Under the pieces are notes generated by a model. The model was not told where the DNA came from. It did not search any database and saw nothing but the letters and a program-made list of their open reading frames with translations. The translations under genes were made by a program, and so were the position numbers. DNA of 64,000 bases, taken from the NCBI RefSeq assembly GCF_028864635.1, contig NZ_CP104850.1, positions 750,001-814,000 on the forward strand, given 5' to 3'. How positions within the stretch are numbered: the stretch's first letter is position 1; every line of letters begins with the position of its first letter. Below, piece after piece: positions 60,939-64,000 of the stretch. The DNA comes from Cloacibacterium sp. TD35. Its GTDB lineage: Bacteria; Bacteroidota; Bacteroidia; Flavobacteriales; Weeksellaceae.

Positions 60939-62399
60939 CTATTCACCTTTTTTACCTTTAGGAACGGTCATCGAAATTGATATAATGGCCATAATTACCA
61001 TAGCTAGGTTTACTCCTAAAGCAATCATAGCTGCTTCTCTGATGACTACATTGTCTTGTCTTCCTACAAAATCTACCATACCTGTTAACCATTCTATTGG
61101 GCTTCCAACTCCACTTAATGCTGTGAAGATACTTGCAGAAATAGCTACGCCTAATGCTCCACCTAGAGAAGAAGCCATTTTGTAAATTCCAGCTCCTGTT
61201 CCAGCTTGGTCTGCAGGAAGGTTAGAAAGCGCTGCGTCTGTAGAAGGTGTTGCATAAAAAGCTAAACCTAATCCAAAAAGAGTGTACGCTACAATAGCTA
61301 ATATTTTATAAGTTCCGATTAAGGTATTGGTAAACATTAATAGAATGATTGATAATCCCACGATTAATGAACCCCAAATCATTGGTTTTCTTGCACCGAA
61401 TTTTTGTAATAATTTTTCACCCACTCTAATGAAAGCTACAATTGCGATTGCGTATCCTAAAGTTAGCATTCCAGATTCTTGTGAAGTAAGACCTCCACCT
61501 ACTTGAACTAAACCAAGAGATACAATTAAGATACCAGCAGTAGCATTTAGTAAGAAGTTAGAAATAGTAGCACCCGTGAAAATAGAATTTTTGAATAATT
61601 TAAAATCAACGAATGCGCTAGCGTTTTTAGATTCTAATCTGTAGAAAATAAATCCGAAAACTAAGAATGATGCTATAAGTCCTAAAGAAATTGGGCTAGA
61701 CCAACCGAATGTACTTCCTTTAGTTAAGAAAAGCATTAAACCGATGATAGAAAACATGAAAGTGATAACACCAGCAAGGTCAAATTTATAATCAGCTTTT
61801 ACTTCACCTTTACTTTCTGGAGTTCCTTTTACCATAAAGAAACCAATGATAGAAACTAATACGGTAGCCCAGAAAATGTATCTCCAACCAAAGTTAGAGG
61901 CTACTAATCCACCAAAAAGTGCACAAAATCCTGAACCTCCCCAAGAACCAATTGACCATAAACTAATTGCTCTTTGTCTACCAGCTCCGTCCCAATATGC
62001 TTTTACTAAAGCTAAACTTGCAGGCATTAATGAAGCGCCAGAAAGTCCCTGGAAAATTCTACCCAACATTAATACTGGAGTAGATAAAGCTCCTGTAGGA
62101 GTTAAAGCTACAAGTGCTGAACCTATAATACTGAATATAAAACCAATCTGTACCATTTTTACACGGCCTACTCTGTCTGCCAAACCTCCTAGTACCACAA
62201 TAAAAATACCAGAGAATAACGAGGTAATAGAAACCGCAATATTCATCATATTTTGTTCCATTCCTAAATCTTTAGCCATTCCCACATTTATATTTAATGT
62301 AGTTTGTGCGAATAGCCAGAAAGCTAAAACCCCAAGAATTATACCGTATAGTAAACGATCATTACCTTGAAAAGTCTGAGTTGCTGCTGTTGTTTTCAT
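60939..62399 (-). CDS. MFS transporter, DHA2-type (about 14 segments)
   Basis: A 486-residue inner-membrane protein. Motif GGLADRVGRVK lies after segment two, the LGRIFQGLSGASLMPASLAL segment is typical of the DHA2 drug/H+ antiporter group, and about fourteen hydrophobic segments are visible. DHA2 members usually export drugs or metabolites, but direction and substrate here are not known. It precedes the M20 hydrolase gene by 42 bases and follows the outer-membrane protein gene by 68. Confidence 0.87.
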   Translation of the reverse strand: MKTTAATQTFQGNDRLLYGIILGVLAFWLFAQTTLNINVGMAKDLGMEQNMMNIAVSITSLFSGIFIVVLGGLADRVGRVKMVQIGFIFSIIGSALVALTPTGALSTPVLMLGRIFQGLSGASLMPASLALVKAYWDGAGRQRAISLWSIGSWGGSGFCALFGGLVASNFGWRYIFWATVLVSIIGFFMVKGTPESKGEVKADYKFDLAGVITFMFSIIGLMLFLTKGSTFGWSSPISLGLIASFLVFGFIFYRLESKNASAFVDFKLFKNSIFTGATISNFLLNATAGILIVSLGLVQVGGGLTSQESGMLTLGYAIAIVAFIRVGEKLLQKFGARKPMIWGSLIVGLSIILLMFTNTLIGTYKILAIVAYTLFGLGLAFYATPSTDAALSNLPADQAGTGAGIYKMASSLGGALGVAISASIFTALSGVGSPIEWLTGMVDFVGRQDNVVIREAAMIALGVNLAMVIMAIISISMTVPKGKKGE

Positions 62400-62467
62400 A
62401 ACGTTCTTTTTTTATTTTTTCTTGATTTATTTTTTTACTCTAATAGAGTCCTCTTAAAGTTACTACT

Positions 62468-63238
62468 TTATTTTAAATTTAAATTAACGGTGCATCCTGC
62501 AATAAAATGCTGTGTTTTAGCGATAGGATTGTGTGCTACTTTTATGAATACAGGAAACGGAACGTTCTTGTTAATCACAAAATTGTATTGCACTTTTCCT
62601 TCTAGATTGGTTATTCCTGCTTCTTTAGCATATAAACCTTTCCATGGAGTGCCTCCTACATAACCGTCAACTTGTAATTTGTTTAACTTAAAACCAGAAG
62701 AGATTTCTGCATAGCTGGAATAATTTCTATTTCCATCAGCATTGGGGTCTTTTCCTAAGAATACGGTAGCCCATTTTAATTGAACAGGAAAATCTTTGAA
62801 ACGATATACCATATAGTAATCCACAAAATGTTTAGAAGTGTAAAGGTCAAAATCCAAAGGTTTTGAATCCCAGAAATGTGTACCAGGAGAATAAATATCT
62901 TGTACAGCTACCGAAAACTCTGGAGTTACTCTGTAAATTACAAAAGGCATTATTGTTTTGTAAATATTATCAAATGAAGCTCCTGCAAAAACCCCAAAAG
63001 TCCAGTTCTGATGAGTGAAAGTTACTTGAGGTTCTAGAGATGGTGCTTTTCCAAATAAGCCACCACGTCCTATTCCTCTCCAATAATGCTGAGTTACATA
63101 GGTAGCGCTTAAATTTATTTTCCAAGGGTGAGGATGAGGAACCACTACAGAATCTTTATGCTCGAATGCTACGGTTTGCTGTGTGAAGCCAAAACTGCTG
63201 ATTAAAACGAAAAGCAGTAAAGAGAGATTTTTTTTCAT
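62468..63238 (-). CDS. Outer-membrane beta-barrel-type protein (paralogue 1)
   Basis: A 256-residue exported protein with a signal peptide (SSFGFTQ). Strand-rich, with many aromatic residues: LSATYVTQHYWRGIGRGG, FGVFAGASFDNIYK, VIYRVTPEFSVAVQDIYSPG. The pattern resembles Gcw_chp-type barrels. It is related to the next gene (63258-64000): both have a WRG segment near the start, the phrase YRVTPEFS/YQVTPKFS followed by a bilayer-strand pattern, and SKHFVDYYMVY/TKHYIDLEMIY. No function is known. Part of the minus-strand cluster with the MFS and M20 genes. Confidence 0.7.
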   Translation of the reverse strand: MKKNLSLLLFVLISSFGFTQQTVAFEHKDSVVVPHPHPWKINLSATYVTQHYWRGIGRGGLFGKAPSLEPQVTFTHQNWTFGVFAGASFDNIYKTIMPFVIYRVTPEFSVAVQDIYSPGTHFWDSKPLDFDLYTSKHFVDYYMVYRFKDFPVQLKWATVFLGKDPNADGNRNYSSYAEISSGFKLNKLQVDGYVGGTPWKGLYAKEAGITNLEGKVQYNFVINKNVPFPVFIKVAHNPIAKTQHFIAGCTVNLNLK

Positions 63239-63257
63239 TTTTACAATTATAATTTAA

Positions 63258-64000
63258 TTAAAATAGATTAGCACTTATCTGCACTCTAGCAATTTTTTGA
63301 GAAGGATTCCAAAACGCTACTCCAGTTACAGGGAATTGCCAATTAGATACTTTCACTTTGCGAACAGCCATGAATCCTACGTTTACTACATTAAAATTCC
63401 CTTTGCCATTTCCGTATCCCATAGAGTTGCCTTGGAATGACATTCCTATTCCTAATAATGGGCCAAAACGCATTTTAGGAGTGGTAATCATTCTATACAA
63501 ACCTTCAATATAAGTGGAATAAAGTCTAGTTTTTTTGCCAAAAGCATCAGTTTCGAAATCATTCCCATATAATGCGATATCACTTTGAAGACGAAGTGGA
63601 AACTGGTCTCCGAAATAATAAATCATTTCTAAATCTATATAATGTTTAGTAGAGTATTGGTTATAATCAAAAATATTGGGGTTGATTTGGTTTTTCATAG
63701 GAAACTGGTCCCAGATTCCCAAAGAAAATTTTGGAGTTACTTGATAAGTAATAAAATAGTCTATTTCTTTATAATGCACGCCAGAAGTCTCATTAGAAAT
63801 AGCACTAGCACCCCAAATTCCCATTTGCCATTTTTTATTTTTGTCTAGATTTACCTTTAGCGTTCCAGTAATCGTTGGGCGGTCAGAAGAAGCATTTCCT
63901 CTCCATCTGTGCATACTTTCTATTCTTGCATTTAATTCTACAATATTTTGATTAGGAATTATAGAATCTTTTTCCAATTTAGGATTTACAGATTCTTGCC
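63258..64000 (-). CDS. Outer-membrane beta-barrel-type protein, partial (paralogue 2)
   Basis: At least 247 residues, 5' end beyond the window: the frame is open to base 64000 and the apparent start at 63977 is a TTG inside PKLEKDSII, so the true start and signal peptide are outside. It is related to the neighbour at 62468 (see there): HRWRGNASSDRP, YQVTPKFSLGIWDQF, YSTKHYIDLEMIYYFG. Ends RVQISANLF, with a terminal Phe as expected for a barrel. It lies 19 bases upstream of paralogue 1. Confidence 0.65.
   Translation of the reverse strand, partial: QESVNPKLEKDSIIPNQNIVELNARIESMHRWRGNASSDRPTITGTLKVNLDKNKKWQMGIWGASAISNETSGVHYKEIDYFITYQVTPKFSLGIWDQFPMKNQINPNIFDYNQYSTKHYIDLEMIYYFGDQFPLRLQSDIALYGNDFETDAFGKKTRLYSTYIEGLYRMITTPKMRFGPLLGIGMSFQGNSMGYGNGKGNFNVVNVGFMAVRKVKVSNWQFPVTGVAFWNPSQKIARVQISANLF

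Noticed and set aside
1-64000. CRISPR arrays, insertion sequences, prophage or integrase genes
   Set aside because: No regularly spaced repeats, transposase, integrase or phage structural genes are found; the duplicated GH30 genes are explained by PUL growth.

Overview
This 64 kb window is chromosomal DNA from a low-GC member of the Bacteroidota, most likely the Chryseobacterium/Cloacibacterium part of the Flavobacteriales. The evidence is SusC/SusD pairs, a GLPGLI-family protein, DUF3127, many Flavobacteria-type promoters (TTG, about 20 bp, TANNTTTG), weak ribosome-binding sites and a zinc-ribbon-less AccD. Assignment below family level is inference. I see no transposase, phage gene, integrase or CRISPR array; apart from the glucan locus this is mostly ordinary core genome.

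Layout. 1-4.7 kb: SpmAB-like membrane protein, TolC-type efflux protein, SprT-like protein and mannose-1-phosphate guanylyltransferase. 4.7-11.2 kb (minus strand): a hypothetical protein, accD, class II fructose-bisphosphate aldolase, NAD kinase, a CBS-domain protein, an EamA transporter, aat and a DUF3127 protein with an SSB-like acidic tail. 11.38-11.64 kb: three tRNA genes (Leu-TAG, Gly-GCC, Leu-TAA) with a clear promoter and terminator. 11.7-35.8 kb: a two-part polysaccharide utilisation locus (PUL). 35.8-41.2 kb: methyltransferase, then mutL, rhomboid protease, EEP-family protein and small lipoprotein as a tight operon, then a divergent secreted protein/AraC pair. 42-51.8 kb: sufS, serine hydrolase, OmpW-like protein, glyS, pyrD, DUF445 protein, msrB and a YkuD-type protein. 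51.9-55.6 kb: copper-type TonB receptor, Cys-rich exported protein and GLPGLI protein. 55.8-59.6 kb: sufA-B-C-D. 59.7 kb to the end (minus strand): M20 amidohydrolase, DHA2-type MFS transporter and two related outer-membrane proteins, the last cut by the window edge.

The glucan locus is the most distinctive region. A regulator with a degenerate Nudix box and a sugar-type MFS transporter are divergent from susC1-susD1, GH30, GH3, an SGNH esterase and an EEP-family protein. After a terminator and a 0.5 kb leader come susC2-susD2, two surface glycan-binding lipoproteins, GH16 and two more GH30 enzymes. GH16 (beta-1,3 or mixed-link glucanase), GH30 (beta-1,6-glucanase/beta-glucosidase) and GH3 (beta-glucosidase) together point to a beta-1,3/1,6-glucan such as laminarin or fungal cell-wall glucan. 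The proposed path is surface GH16 and GH30 cutting, SusCD import, periplasmic GH3/GH30 trimming and MFS uptake. Both susC leaders share a TCTCA-N3-TGAGA palindrome. The second leader also has GTTAA half-sites repeated at helical-turn spacing. A hairpin terminator separates each sus block from its enzyme genes.

Other points to check: AccD without zinc-ribbon cysteines, a class 2-type PyrD with Cys at the catalytic Ser position, MutL without a recognisable endonuclease motif, sufS about 12 kb from sufABCD, a possible small RNA near 9.05 kb, and a likely AraC operator between divergent promoters near 41.3 kb.
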